Part shown: piece after piece, positions 55,252-64,000 of the stretch | Numbering within the stretch: position 1 is the first letter of the stretch | Layout of the letters: every line of letters begins with the position of its first letter | From: an uncultured Aquimarina sp. | Lineage (GTDB): Bacteria > Bacteroidota > Bacteroidia > Flavobacteriales > Flavobacteriaceae | Reading direction: 5' to 3' | NCBI GenBank assembly: GCA_947500505.1 | Contig: CANMSL010000005.1 | Coordinates: 271,757-335,756, forward strand | DNA length: 64,000 bases | Notes under the pieces: generated by a model | Database searches by the model: none | What the model was told of the DNA's origin: nothing | The model's input: the letters and a program-made list of their open reading frames with translations, nothing else | Made by a program: the position numbers and the translations under genes

Positions 55252-57432
55252 ATGAAAAACATAATATGGAGCTTTACGCTCTTCATATCGCTATGTGTAT
55301 ATGCAAATGCGCAGACGAGCACCCTAAAAATAAAAGTAATCTCAGAATCTAATAATAAACCATTAACCGGAGCTACAATCTATTTGTCGGAAATCGAAAA
55401 AGGTGCCATTACTGATATTAACGGTCTGGCGGTTATTGAAGATGTCCCGGATGGGATTGTTAATTGTACAATATCATTTTTAGGTTTTAAATCTGAAGTA
55501 AAGAAGTTAAATATTCCTTACGAGGATATATTGGTTATAAAACTTATGCAAGATGGAGAAGCCTTAGAAGAGGTTGTTCTACAATCTAATCGAAGTACTC
55601 GTACCATAAGACGAATACCCACTAGAATTGAATTCATCGGCGAAGAGGAACTAGGTGAAAAAAATGCAATGAACGCCACTAATATTTCCATGGTTTTAAG
55701 GGAAAGTACAGGTATCCAAATGCAACAAACATCTTTAAGCAGTGGTAATTCTAATATTAGAATTCAGGGATTAGACGGTAGATATACGCAGTTGTTAAGG
55801 GATGGTTTCCCTCTATATGGAGGGTTCTCCAGTGGTTTGAGCATTCTACAAATACCACCTTTAGACCTGAAACAATTTGAGATTATCAAAGGCAGTTCCT
55901 CTACACTTTATGGTGGTGGTGCTATAGCAGGATTGGTCAACATGATCTCTAAAACTCCTGAGGAAGAAGCTGATATGGATATTATGCTCACTCAAACACA
56001 TGCATTGGGTACCACCGGAAATGTATTTTATAGTAAACGAAACAATAAATTTGGTGTCACCCTTTATGGATCAGGCCATTATCAAAAAGCTTTTGATCCG
56101 GAAGATGACGGATTCAGTAATCTACCATTAACAAAATCGATTGCTGTCAATCCTAAATTATTTTATTATCCATCCGATAAAACTACATTTTGGTTTGGGG
56201 TTAATGGAACTTATGATTACAGAATAGGGGGAGATGTTGATACCATCGAAAATGATGATACTAGTAATCTATATACAGAAGAGAATATTTCCAAACGTAT
56301 TAGTACACAGGCTGTTTATACTACTCAAATAGATTCTATAAAGTCACTATATGTAAAAAATAGTTTTGCTTATTTTAATCGTAACCTTACCGTTCCAAGT
56401 TTTAATTTTAAAGGAGATCAATTCAATTCATTCACAGAAATTGGGTATCATCAAAAAGGTAAAAGGGCTGATTGGATTTTAGGTGTAAATTTATACACTG
56501 TTGATTTTGATGAGGAATCGAGCACTTTAGAACGTGATCAAAGCGATATAACAACTGGGTTATTTGTTAATAATATATTTGATATTTCTGATAACTGGAT
56601 ACTAGAGACTGGGTTTAGAGCTGATTATGCGAATGATTGGGGGTTTTTTCCATTACCAAAAGTTTCACTTCTATTCAAGGCAAATAACTCATTCTCGAGT
56701 AGGATAGGAGGAGGATTAGGATATAAAATTCCTGATATTTTTACTGAGGAGGCTGAATTTATTAATTTTAACAATGTATTGGCCATTAATAAAGATATAT
56801 TAGAAGCAGAGCGTTCTTATGGGGTAAACTTGGATTTTAATTATGATACGTATCTTACCGATCAAATAGGGTTTTCAATAAATCAATTATTTTATACAAC
56901 CGTAATTAAGGATGGGTTACTATTGACAGATATTACAACGGGTTTTTTTGAATTTGAAAATGCTCAAGACGATATTGTAAGTAAAGGAGCAGAAACTAAC
57001 ATTAAATTTACATATAAAGATTTTAAATGGTTTCTGAATTACGCATTCATTGATACCCGTTTAAATTATCTTAACGGCAATCCACAAAAGCCACTTACGG
57101 CAAGGCATAACGCTGGCAGTGTTATAATGTATGAAAATGAAAAATGGCGAATTGGTTATGAAACCTATTATACCGGGAAACAATTACTCTCTAATGGTGC
57201 AAAAACAACAGATTTTATTACGATGGGATTATTAGGGATGCGTAATTTTAGTTGGGGAACCATTTTTGTCAACTTTGAAAATTTTACAGACCGAAGGCAA
57301 AGTAGGTTTTCTCCTTTGGTATTGCCTCCTGATACTGATCCAACATTTACAGAGATTTATGCTCCAACAGATGGATTCATCCTTAGCGCAGGTATTATTA
57401 TAAAACCTTTTGGTCAAAAGGAGCATCATTGA
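55252..57432 (+). CDS. TonB-dependent receptor with carboxypeptidase-like domain
   Basis: Outer-membrane active transporter, 726 residues. A signal peptide (ends NAQ), a carboxypeptidase regulatory-like domain (about 22-105, SNNKPLTGATIYLSE), a plug (about 120-230, RESTGIQMQQ, IRIQGLDGRYTQLLRDGFPLYGG) and a 22-strand-type barrel ending with aromatic-rich strands. No SusD partner follows. With DUF6660 upstream, a metal or metal chelate is the likely substrate (inference). Confidence 0.92.
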   Translation: MKNIIWSFTLFISLCVYANAQTSTLKIKVISESNNKPLTGATIYLSEIEKGAITDINGLAVIEDVPDGIVNCTISFLGFKSEVKKLNIPYEDILVIKLMQDGEALEEVVLQSNRSTRTIRRIPTRIEFIGEEELGEKNAMNATNISMVLRESTGIQMQQTSLSSGNSNIRIQGLDGRYTQLLRDGFPLYGGFSSGLSILQIPPLDLKQFEIIKGSSSTLYGGGAIAGLVNMISKTPEEEADMDIMLTQTHALGTTGNVFYSKRNNKFGVTLYGSGHYQKAFDPEDDGFSNLPLTKSIAVNPKLFYYPSDKTTFWFGVNGTYDYRIGGDVDTIENDDTSNLYTEENISKRISTQAVYTTQIDSIKSLYVKNSFAYFNRNLTVPSFNFKGDQFNSFTEIGYHQKGKRADWILGVNLYTVDFDEESSTLERDQSDITTGLFVNNIFDISDNWILETGFRADYANDWGFFPLPKVSLLFKANNSFSSRIGGGLGYKIPDIFTEEAEFINFNNVLAINKDILEAERSYGVNLDFNYDTYLTDQIGFSINQLFYTTVIKDGLLLTDITTGFFEFENAQDDIVSKGAETNIKFTYKDFKWFLNYAFIDTRLNYLNGNPQKPLTARHNAGSVIMYENEKWRIGYETYYTGKQLLSNGAKTTDFITMGLLGMRNFSWGTIFVNFENFTDRRQSRFSPLVLPPDTDPTFTEIYAPTDGFILSAGIIIKPFGQKEHH

Positions 57433-57517
57433 TGTTTTGACAGGATACCTTGTTTATTTAACCTAGGTATTCTAACATTATATAAAGATGAGAAGTATCC
57501 AAAATACAAAATATCGC

Positions 57518-58405
57518 TTATTTTTTAGAGGGTAGTTCTAACCGATAGCCTACGCCGTGAATATTAACAATGTTTACCTCAGAATCCTCACTGAGCTTCT
57601 TTCTCAATTTTGATATAAACATATCCAGGCTTCTACCGACAATGACACCATTATCTTCCCACACCCGTTTGGTCAATAGTTCTCGTTTTACTATTTGATT
57701 AGAATATTGAACAAGAATAGTGAGGAGTTCACTTTCTTTTACTGTTAAAGAAATTTCAGTCTGATCTTTGCATAGTTTCTGTTGATCTGGATAAAATAAA
57801 AGTGTTCCTAACACAATGAAATCTGATGAAATTCCCTGGATCTTATCTTTTTGTTGTTTCCTGTTAAGCAAAGTAGTTCCAGTAATTAATATAAAGAGCA
57901 GTGCGACTATAGAAAGCGTATACTTGTTATTTATAGCACTATATAAAGTAGGAATATTATCCTCAGATATAATGATTTTGATAGTGTAACAATTTACGGG
58001 AAGCTTTCTTTCCAGACAAGGAATTTCATTTTCTTGTATATGACCAAGCATTTCATAACTATACGATACTTCCTTAGTTGCACAATGAATAACTTCGGTT
58101 ATGTAATTCTGTGGAAATCCTCTTTTTTTAAATTCAGCATCAATAATATCAACCAAGGCTTCAGGATCAATAGATATTTTTTTTTGAAAGGATAATTCGA
58201 ATATATAATCAGAGAGTTCTTTTACAGGTAGTACAAGAGAAGTATAATCATTAGTATCTCTCAATAGTTTATCCCCTACAGCTCTTAAAGCCACCTTAAT
58301 TTTTTCGGGATGCAGCGAAACTTTTTTAGAAGAAAAACTATGGATTGACAAGACTCCGATCAATAAGACCGTGATGATGGCTATTACTTTAATTATCTTT
58401 TTCAC
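57518..58405 (-). CDS. Membrane-spanning winged-helix transcriptional regulator
   Basis: A one-component regulator with sensor and DNA-binding parts in one chain. The GTG at 58405 (VKKIIKVIAI) is preferred to a TTG at 58426, because an AGAAGG ribosome-binding site lies just ahead of it. Helix 1 (residues about 3-22) leads to a periplasmic domain of about 130 residues, with two Cys (IHCATKE, IPCLERK). Helix 2 (about 163-180) precedes a cytoplasmic OmpR-type winged helix with LTVKESELL and SLDMFISKLRKKL. The order is the reverse of ToxR/CadC, where the DNA-binding part is N-terminal. It is divergent from the FKBP-YceI gene (120 bases), its probable target. Confidence 0.82.
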   Translation of the reverse strand: MKKIIKVIAIITVLLIGVLSIHSFSSKKVSLHPEKIKVALRAVGDKLLRDTNDYTSLVLPVKELSDYIFELSFQKKISIDPEALVDIIDAEFKKRGFPQNYITEVIHCATKEVSYSYEMLGHIQENEIPCLERKLPVNCYTIKIIISEDNIPTLYSAINNKYTLSIVALLFILITGTTLLNRKQQKDKIQGISSDFIVLGTLLFYPDQQKLCKDQTEISLTVKESELLTILVQYSNQIVKRELLTKRVWEDNGVIVGRSLDMFISKLRKKLSEDSEVNIVNIHGVGYRLELPSKK

Positions 58406-58525
58406 ATAAAACCTTCTTATTTGCAAATAACGGAATTTTTACAATTGTGATACATTTTTTTACAATTGATTTAGCATCGTGAGATAGGCATCTGATTACT
58501 TTCGCTTTATGTAAAATTTAAAAGA

Positions 58526-59515
58526 ATGAAATTGATGAAAATTAAATTGAGAAACAATACTTCTGTTATTCATAAAATCAAAATATATAGTGTAATAACT
58601 GTTTTTTTTGGCTGTTCGGATACGAAAACAGATTTTGTAACAACAGAATCTGGACTTCAGTATAAAGTTATAAAAACAGGGGCAGGTCCTGCGGTCGTAA
58701 CAGGTAATGAAGTTCTAATTCATGAGACTACGAAATACCGAAATGATTCTATAGTATATACATCTAGAAATAGACCTAATCCACTGAACATAGTAGTAGG
58801 AGGAAACCAGGTCATAAAGGGTATGGATGAAGGATTATTAGGAATGAAAAAGGGCGAAGTGCGCAAGCTTATTGTTCCACCTTCCTTAAGCAAGAGAACT
58901 GGAAATATTACCTTTCCACATCCGGATTCTACATTACTATATGAAATAGAACTAATAGATATTGTAAGCAAGAAAGAAGTACCTAAATCCGTGGATGGAA
59001 ACATTTTGAAAATCGATAAAGGAAAAAGTATTCTGAATTGGGAGGGATTTAATAAACTTCAAACAAACGGACATTACGGGACAGTCAATTTTCAAAGTGG
59101 TCAGTTTATTGAGAAAGAAAATAAAATTATAGGAGGTGAATTTGTAGTTGACATGAATTCTATTATCAATACGGATGGCAAATACAGTAAATCGCTTGTA
59201 GATCATTTAAAAAATGCTGATTTTTTTGAAACGGATAAGTATCCCTTTGCAAAACTCTCTATCCTAACAGTAAATTATCTTGATGATTCTAAATTAATAA
59301 TTGCCGCAGATCTTTTGATCAAAGATGTTACACAACCGATCGAATTTGAAGGAAACATACAATACAAAGAGGGTAATATGATTCTTGAGTCCAAGCTTAT
59401 AATCGATAGAACGAGATGGAATATCGTGTATAAGTCAGGTATAATTTTTGGCAGTTTTGGCGACAGTTTAATCTCTGATGAGATTCATTTTGAAGCAATA
59501 ATATATACAGAATAA
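58526..59515 (+). CDS. FKBP-type peptidyl-prolyl isomerase fused to a YceI domain
   Basis: Two-domain envelope lipoprotein of 329 residues. The signal leads to FFGC. Residues about 40-145 are FKBP-like: LQYKVIKTGAG, GNQVIKGMDEGLLGMKKGE, FPHPDSTLLYEIELIDI. Residues about 150-329 are YceI-like: SILNWEGFNK, HLKNADFFETDKYPFA, DVTQPIEF. YceI proteins bind polyisoprenoids; FKBP domains speed proline isomerisation. Their union in one polypeptide is uncommon. Divergent regulator at 57518-58405 likely controls it. Confidence 0.85.
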   Translation: MKLMKIKLRNNTSVIHKIKIYSVITVFFGCSDTKTDFVTTESGLQYKVIKTGAGPAVVTGNEVLIHETTKYRNDSIVYTSRNRPNPLNIVVGGNQVIKGMDEGLLGMKKGEVRKLIVPPSLSKRTGNITFPHPDSTLLYEIELIDIVSKKEVPKSVDGNILKIDKGKSILNWEGFNKLQTNGHYGTVNFQSGQFIEKENKIIGGEFVVDMNSIINTDGKYSKSLVDHLKNADFFETDKYPFAKLSILTVNYLDDSKLIIAADLLIKDVTQPIEFEGNIQYKEGNMILESKLIIDRTRWNIVYKSGIIFGSFGDSLISDEIHFEAIIYTE

Positions 59516-59642
59516 TTCCTCTAAGATATCAGTATGTCTTCGTCTGACTTCGTATTGTGAAAAATAAAAGCATATTTTATGATAATAATTCTGCAAAAAT
59601 GCATAAAAGGAAGTAGTTTTGCAGCCCTAGAAATCAGAAAAT

Positions 59643-61193
59643 ATGTCGGATAGAACTACAGAATTACAAGAAAAAAAAACAGGTAAAGATTTATATAGCT
59701 ATCAAAAAGGTGCAATTAATAAGATTTTCAAAAGTTTTGAAGATGCACCAGAAGATTATCATTTATTGTATCAATTACCGACAGGCGGTGGTAAGACGGT
59801 TATTTTTTCTGAGATTGTAAGACAATATCTAAAACATCATAATAAAAAGGTTTTAGTGATGACACATCGTATAGAATTGTGTAAGCAAACGTCCAATATG
59901 CTTACAGGATTTGGTGTGCAAAATAAAGTAGTTGATAGCAAGGCAAATCTGGACGATCAGAATAAATATAGTTGTTTTGTTGCTATGGTAGAAACCTTAA
60001 ATAATAGATTGAATGAAGATAAGCTCGATATTTCTGATATTGGTTTAGTAATTATAGATGAAGCACATTATAATTCTTTTACAAAATTATTTAAGTTTTT
60101 CGAAAAGTCTTTTATACTTGGAGTTACAGCTACCCCTTTAAGCTCTAATATAAAATTACCAATGAAAGATAATTATAATGAATTGATTGTTGGTGAAACT
60201 ATAGAGTCTTTAATTGAGAATGAATTTTTGGCAAGGGCCGAAGTGTTTGCGTACAATATGGGATTAACTTCATTAGAGGTAGGCTCTAATGGAGACTACA
60301 CTGTAAAATCCTCAGAAGACTTATATACCAATAGTAATATGCTTAATCAGTTATTGCAAGCATATGAAAAACATTCTAAAGGTAAAAAAACATTGATATT
60401 TAATAATGGTATCAACACCTCTCTTCATGTATTTGATACTTTTAGATCTGCCGGGTATCCCATTGCACATTTAGATAACACTGCCACTAAAAAACAAAGA
60501 AAACAAATCCTTAAATGGTTTAAAGAAACACCTGATGCCATTTTAACCTCCGTAAGTATTTTGACAACAGGATTTGATGAACCTACAGTAGATACTATAA
60601 TTTTAAATAGAGCTACAAAATCATTAACATTATATTACCAGATGATTGGTCGTGGTTCTCGTATACTAAAGAATAAATCTAAGTTTAATGTTATTGATTT
60701 AGGAAATAACTACCATCGATTCGGCCCTTGGGGAGCAGATCTTGATTGGCAAAGAATATTTAATTCGCCAGACTATTATATGGATAAGCTACTTAATGAT
60801 GATGAGATTGAAAGTAAGTTCAGACACGAAATGCCTGAAGAATTAAGAGCCGAATTTGCTAATTCTGAAGAGGTTTATTTTGATATAAAAGAAACGTATA
60901 AAGACTCAGTCATAAATGGAGAATCGTCTAAGGTTGTTCTGGAAAGATCTATAGCACAACACGCTAAGATTTGTATAGAAAATAGTGAAGACGTGTACGA
61001 TGCTATTGCTTTAGCTAAAATGTTAGGAGAGGATATTGACCATAGAATCGAAAGCTATGCCAAATGCATTAGTAGAAGCACTCATAATTTTTTATCCTGG
61101 TTAAAAGATGATTATAGAAAAAAGCTGAATTCATACCTAAGAGAGAATTTTGATGTCTTGTTTAAAGAAATTCACGGAAGACCAGCAGAGTAA
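59643..61193 (+). CDS. DEAD/DEAH-box helicase (SF2)
   Basis: Superfamily 2 nucleic-acid translocase, 516 residues. Walker A LPTGGGKTVIF (residues about 42-52), the DEAH box IIDEAHYNS, motif III GVTATPLSS, TTGFDEP and motif VI QMIGRGSR are all present. The first half resembles the ResIII/UvrB fold used by type I and III restriction subunits and stand-alone repair helicases; no restriction partner is next to it. The C-terminal 170 residues are helical. Confidence 0.92.
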   Translation: MSDRTTELQEKKTGKDLYSYQKGAINKIFKSFEDAPEDYHLLYQLPTGGGKTVIFSEIVRQYLKHHNKKVLVMTHRIELCKQTSNMLTGFGVQNKVVDSKANLDDQNKYSCFVAMVETLNNRLNEDKLDISDIGLVIIDEAHYNSFTKLFKFFEKSFILGVTATPLSSNIKLPMKDNYNELIVGETIESLIENEFLARAEVFAYNMGLTSLEVGSNGDYTVKSSEDLYTNSNMLNQLLQAYEKHSKGKKTLIFNNGINTSLHVFDTFRSAGYPIAHLDNTATKKQRKQILKWFKETPDAILTSVSILTTGFDEPTVDTIILNRATKSLTLYYQMIGRGSRILKNKSKFNVIDLGNNYHRFGPWGADLDWQRIFNSPDYYMDKLLNDDEIESKFRHEMPEELRAEFANSEEVYFDIKETYKDSVINGESSKVVLERSIAQHAKICIENSEDVYDAIALAKMLGEDIDHRIESYAKCISRSTHNFLSWLKDDYRKKLNSYLRENFDVLFKEIHGRPAE

Positions 61194-61232
61194 CTCTGAT
61201 TTTTCTTTTATTCTGTAATAATTTTATAACTG

Positions 61233-62108
61233 TTATTGGAATTTCCAAGCTATAAATCGACTTTGTTTATTACCCTGAGACATCTCTGTAGTTTTATGAA
61301 TAGCTTTTAGCTTATCTAATTGTTTATAAATTTTTGGTAAATTTTTCTTTTTAGAAACTAATGAAGTAAACCAACCTACATGATTTTTAAAGTTTGAGCT
61401 TTGTTTGATCATGCGTTTAATGAATAATGCTTCACCTCCATTACACCATAATTCATTGGCTTGTCCGCCAAAATTTAAGTTTAATTTGGATGATAAAGTA
61501 CCTGTAGAATTTGATGCTAAGTTTTTAAGCTTTCTTAGGGTGCCCTTGGTGGCTTCTTTTTCTGAAGAATGAAAAGGTGGATTGCACATAGTAAAATGGT
61601 AATATTCATTAGGTTGTATTACCCCTTCGAAAATATTAGCATTATTCTCCTGATATCTAATTTCTACATTTTTCTTTAATTCTGCAGTGTAATTAATATT
61701 TACTTGAGCGGCAGAAACCGCATCTAAATTAATATCTACACCAACCATTTTCCAATTAAAAATCTGTGATCCTAAAATCGGATAAATACAATTTGCACCT
61801 ACACCAATATCTAACCCTATTATCTGATCCTTAACAAAGTTTTCATCTAATAAATCCGATATATAATATATATAATCAGCTCTTCCAGGAATGGGAGGGC
61901 ACAAATAACCCTTCGGAATACCCCAATCCTTTACTCCATAGTGATGTTTTAAAATGGCCCTATTTAATTCTAAAACAGCATCATTATTAGAAAAATCAAT
62001 ACTGCTATTTCCATAAGAATTTTTGAAAAGGTACTTAGATAATTTCTGATGACTGGTACTAAGCGCATCAAAATTATAGGAAGAGTTGTGGTTATTTTTT
62101 GGGTGCAA
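61233..62108 (-). CDS. rlmF: 23S rRNA (adenine-1618-N6)-methyltransferase
   Basis: Methylates A1618 of 23S rRNA using SAM. The start is TTG, giving MHPKNNHNSSYNFDAL, with no ATG upstream in frame. Family signs include the CPPIPGRADYI segment, IGLDIGVGANCIYPI (SAM site), CNPPFHSS (catalytic NPPF) and LNFGGQANELWCNGGE, ending QSRFIAWKF. Length of 291 residues fits. It converges with the helicase gene. Confidence 0.94.
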   Translation of the reverse strand: MHPKNNHNSSYNFDALSTSHQKLSKYLFKNSYGNSSIDFSNNDAVLELNRAILKHHYGVKDWGIPKGYLCPPIPGRADYIYYISDLLDENFVKDQIIGLDIGVGANCIYPILGSQIFNWKMVGVDINLDAVSAAQVNINYTAELKKNVEIRYQENNANIFEGVIQPNEYYHFTMCNPPFHSSEKEATKGTLRKLKNLASNSTGTLSSKLNLNFGGQANELWCNGGEALFIKRMIKQSSNFKNHVGWFTSLVSKKKNLPKIYKQLDKLKAIHKTTEMSQGNKQSRFIAWKFQ

Positions 62109-62886
62109 AATTATTTCTAAAATTATTGTTTAGTAAATATAATAATTATGAATCCGATAAAAAGCATTACACAATAATCTAGGCTAATAGATTTATAAAG
62201 AAGTGTAAGACGTACAAAAATTTATAAAAAAATTAAGCCGCTTTTTGTTGAAAATCACCAAAATTTGGGTGAAAATTCTAAACTTAGATTCCTTATTTCT
62301 GATTTATTGGACAAAATTCGCCTAAAAAAACATTAAATAATCGATGAAATACACAATAATATCGATTAAAAACATTGTTAAAATTGTTAAACTTTCTATT
62401 TCTTGCTGTTAAAGTTGGAAAAACAGCCACCGTAATCTCAGTTTGTTTTAACTATAACAATATTATGGTTAAACCGTAATCATAAATTTTAACATTTATA
62501 TGTTAAAGTTTTCGGAACTCCATATATACTGGGATTACAAGAACTATAAAAGTATAAATTTCATTAAAATCTGTTAACATTTAATATTTGTTAAAAATTT
62601 GTTTAACACTTTGTTAAAAGCAATTTTTAATATTTTAAGAGGGGAAAAACCCCCTCAAATCAATGGTATAATTTTCTATCTTTGAATTGATCGATCACCA
62701 CATTTATTATCACACAAATTTTACTCAGTTTATAGTAAAGTACTGTAAACATTAAAGAAATCTTATTTAGAGTTTATTTTAAAACAGGGAATAATCCATT
62801 TGAACATTACAGATAACCGTACAAGTAAGATTAAACCTACATTAAAACTCAAAAGTTTAGTATCAACAACCCAAAACAATTAGACT
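62109..62886. other. Long AT-rich non-coding region upstream of the metzincin gene
   Basis: About 780 bases with no gene. From 62377 to 62618 it is crowded with GTTAAA and its complement, and holds two ACCGTAATC copies (62429-62437 and 62473-62481) and a GAGGGG/CCCCTC hairpin (62639-62656). It must include the rlmF and metalloprotease promoters, and may be a regulatory array or long leader. Confidence 0.6.
62377..62618. repeat. Cluster of GTTAAA repeats
   Basis: Seven GTTAAA copies (starts 62377, 62386, 62408, 62468, 62502, 62590, 62613) and three inverted TTTAAC copies (62447, 62488, 62602) within about 240 bases, plus the related palindrome GTTAAC at 62573. This is far denser than expected even in AT-rich DNA. 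Confidence 0.6.
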
Positions 62887-63501
62887 ATGAAATTTTTAAG
62901 AATATTATTTGTGTTATCGATTTTTATTTCTTGTACGGCAGAAGATGATTATGTACCTTTTCAAGTAGAACAAATATTTTCAGATGATTTAGACAAAACT
63001 ATTAAAGTAGATATCATCTATGTACAAACTTCTGATAAAAACAATAAATCCTCATACAGTTTGGATGAGACACACTTTATTAATAATCTTAATGGTAGTT
63101 TTTTTCATAGATATGGAATAGGATTGGAAAAAGGAGATATTAAAACAATAATAAACGATGAGTTGCACGATTTAAAAGATAATAGAGGAGAAGAATCCAG
63201 TATATTTTTACAACAGACACAAGAATCTTACAAAAAAGACAGAGTCAGTATATACATAATAGAAAGATCTAACACCGTAGCAATAGCTGGAATTGGTCGG
63301 GACCAGAGAGCTTTAATAACCGATGAGTTTTTATATACATCTACAGCACCCCATGAGATTGGACACGCTTTAGGTTTATTTCATTACCCTGAAGAAGGAA
63401 ATATTATGAGTGAAGTACGACCACATATGAGAAAGGATTTTACAGACGCTCAGGTGGATAGATTAAAAGAAACACTAGAAAAAATAGAGACAAGCCTATA
63501 A
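62887..63501 (+). CDS. Zinc metalloprotease (metzincin) lipoprotein
   Basis: Secreted protease, 204 residues. The signal ends at FISC (Cys16). The metzincin zinc motif HEIGHALGLFH (residues about 156-166) gives three His ligands and the catalytic Glu, and the Met-turn is NIMSE shortly after. A pre-domain of about 135 residues precedes the catalytic core. It may belong to a matrixin-like or M12-type group. It lies behind the long repeat-rich region. Confidence 0.86.
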   Translation: MKFLRILFVLSIFISCTAEDDYVPFQVEQIFSDDLDKTIKVDIIYVQTSDKNNKSSYSLDETHFINNLNGSFFHRYGIGLEKGDIKTIINDELHDLKDNRGEESSIFLQQTQESYKKDRVSIYIIERSNTVAIAGIGRDQRALITDEFLYTSTAPHEIGHALGLFHYPEEGNIMSEVRPHMRKDFTDAQVDRLKETLEKIETSL

Positions 63502-63951
63502 TCTTAAAAATACAACATATAATTACCCCGTTATATAATCCCCAAATTACTTGAACTAAACCTTTGTTTTGATTAAGCGGATTAATTTACAAATGATTGA
63601 TCCGCTTGATAATTATAGTAAGAAGATCAGTATTATGGACCATCTAAATAGAATTGCATAATAATTTTTTTAATGAACATAAATTGATTGTATTACTACT
63701 TATTATGTCTAATTGCTTAATTTCAAAAATACCCAATTTGGGTATTTTTTTATATCTATAATTTTATTGGCAAATCTCTACCATATACTGATAGAGTTAA
63801 TAGAATTAGGTAGGTTTTAGATCGAGAATTCAAGCATTTTTTTTAGTAGTATGAGATACCTACAAAGTAGTATTCGGAAAGTAGATGATTTTCACATTAT
63901 ACATTAATAAGAAATATTGTTTATCATTGTTGTCCGACTAAAATATAAAAT
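63502..63951. other. Non-coding region after the metzincin gene
   Basis: No gene seen in this 450-base AT-rich stretch; it holds one strong terminator about 220 bases past the metzincin stop. Confidence 0.5.
63725..63750. terminator. Hairpin terminator
   Basis: An 11-base-pair stem AAAAATACCCA/TGGGTATTTTT with a 3-base loop and a T run; possibly the end of a long metzincin transcript. Confidence 0.78.
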
Positions 63952-64000
63952 ATGAAAAAAATCATTTTTAAGGCCAGTAAATAGGTTTTACTTTGTTTTT
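63952..64000 (+). pseudogene. Possible start of a secreted-protein gene with an early TAG
   Basis: An ATG opens MKKIIFKASK, then TAG (63982-63984), then VLLCF in the same frame to the window edge. The pattern looks like a signal peptide whose hydrophobic core comes after a nonsense codon. Only 49 bases are visible, so this could equally be chance. Confidence 0.25.

Noticed and set aside
59643..62108. Defence or restriction system around the helicase and methyltransferase
   Set aside because: The methyltransferase is clearly the rRNA enzyme RlmF on the opposite strand, and no nuclease or specificity gene is present.
62109..62886. Replication origin in the AT-rich, repeat-rich region
   Set aside because: No cluster of DnaA boxes (TTATCCACA-like) is seen and neither dnaA nor other typical origin genes are near.

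Overview
The window looks like a contiguous piece of chromosome from a marine-type member of the Bacteroidota, most likely family Flavobacteriaceae (an Aquimarina-like genome is plausible, but genus cannot be fixed from this sequence). Supporting signs are the low G+C content, lipoprotein signals of the Bacteroidota kind, TonB receptors and secreted proteins with carboxypeptidase-like regulatory domains, the 60-residue CAL67264-type membrane protein next to ettA, DUF5916 and DUF6660 proteins, and menaquinone genes. I see no rRNA or tRNA gene, CRISPR array, intact insertion sequence or prophage.

Layout. 1-3.7 kb: a cysE-cysM-pullulanase row. 4.1-8.2 kb: DUF2461 protein, GAPDH and a DUF5916 outer-membrane-type protein. 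8.3-12.3 kb: an SDR and its TetR regulator with two matching palindromic operators, then GNAT, NlpC/P60 and thiolase genes. 12.4-17.5 kb: a 7TM-HD phosphodiesterase and small or mechanosensitive membrane proteins. 17.9-22.5 kb: a GIN-domain gene interrupted by one in-frame TGA, DoxX, an alpha-amylase lipoprotein and a membrane-bound AraC regulator. 22.6-27.5 kb: a five-gene menaquinone operon (menA, UPF0173 hydrolase, menC, CPBP protease, menE). 27.6-33.8 kb: a VWA protein carrying a SusC-like plug, an M24 peptidase, a lipoprotein and an acyl-CoA carboxylase beta subunit. 34.3-38.7 kb: CAL67264-ettA, a frameshifted gene, HAD, CAT-like acetyltransferase and a pseudouridine synthase. 39.2-49.6 kb: cold-shock-domain protein, MBL lipoprotein, TauE, SulP, small secreted proteins, OmpA, an M23-LysM peptidase and a hybrid kinase that lacks its phosphoacceptor histidine. 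49.7-53.9 kb: a secreted protein and two membrane-tethered TIM-barrel enzymes encoded tail to tail. 54-59.5 kb: an exported methyltransferase, a Cys/His-rich DUF6660 protein plus TonB receptor, and a membrane-spanning winged-helix regulator divergent from an FKBP-YceI fusion lipoprotein. 59.6-63.5 kb: a DEAD/DEAH helicase, rlmF and a metzincin lipoprotein preceded by a long AT-rich region packed with GTTAAA repeats.

Most genes are ordinary housekeeping or envelope functions. The items most worth a second look are the histidine-less hybrid kinase, the in-frame TGA in the GIN-domain gene, the FKBP-YceI/winged-helix pair, the plug-VWA fusion, the exported SAM methyltransferase, the two membrane-tethered TIM-barrel enzymes, and the GTTAAA cluster. 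No single block reads as a clearly new defence or mobile system.
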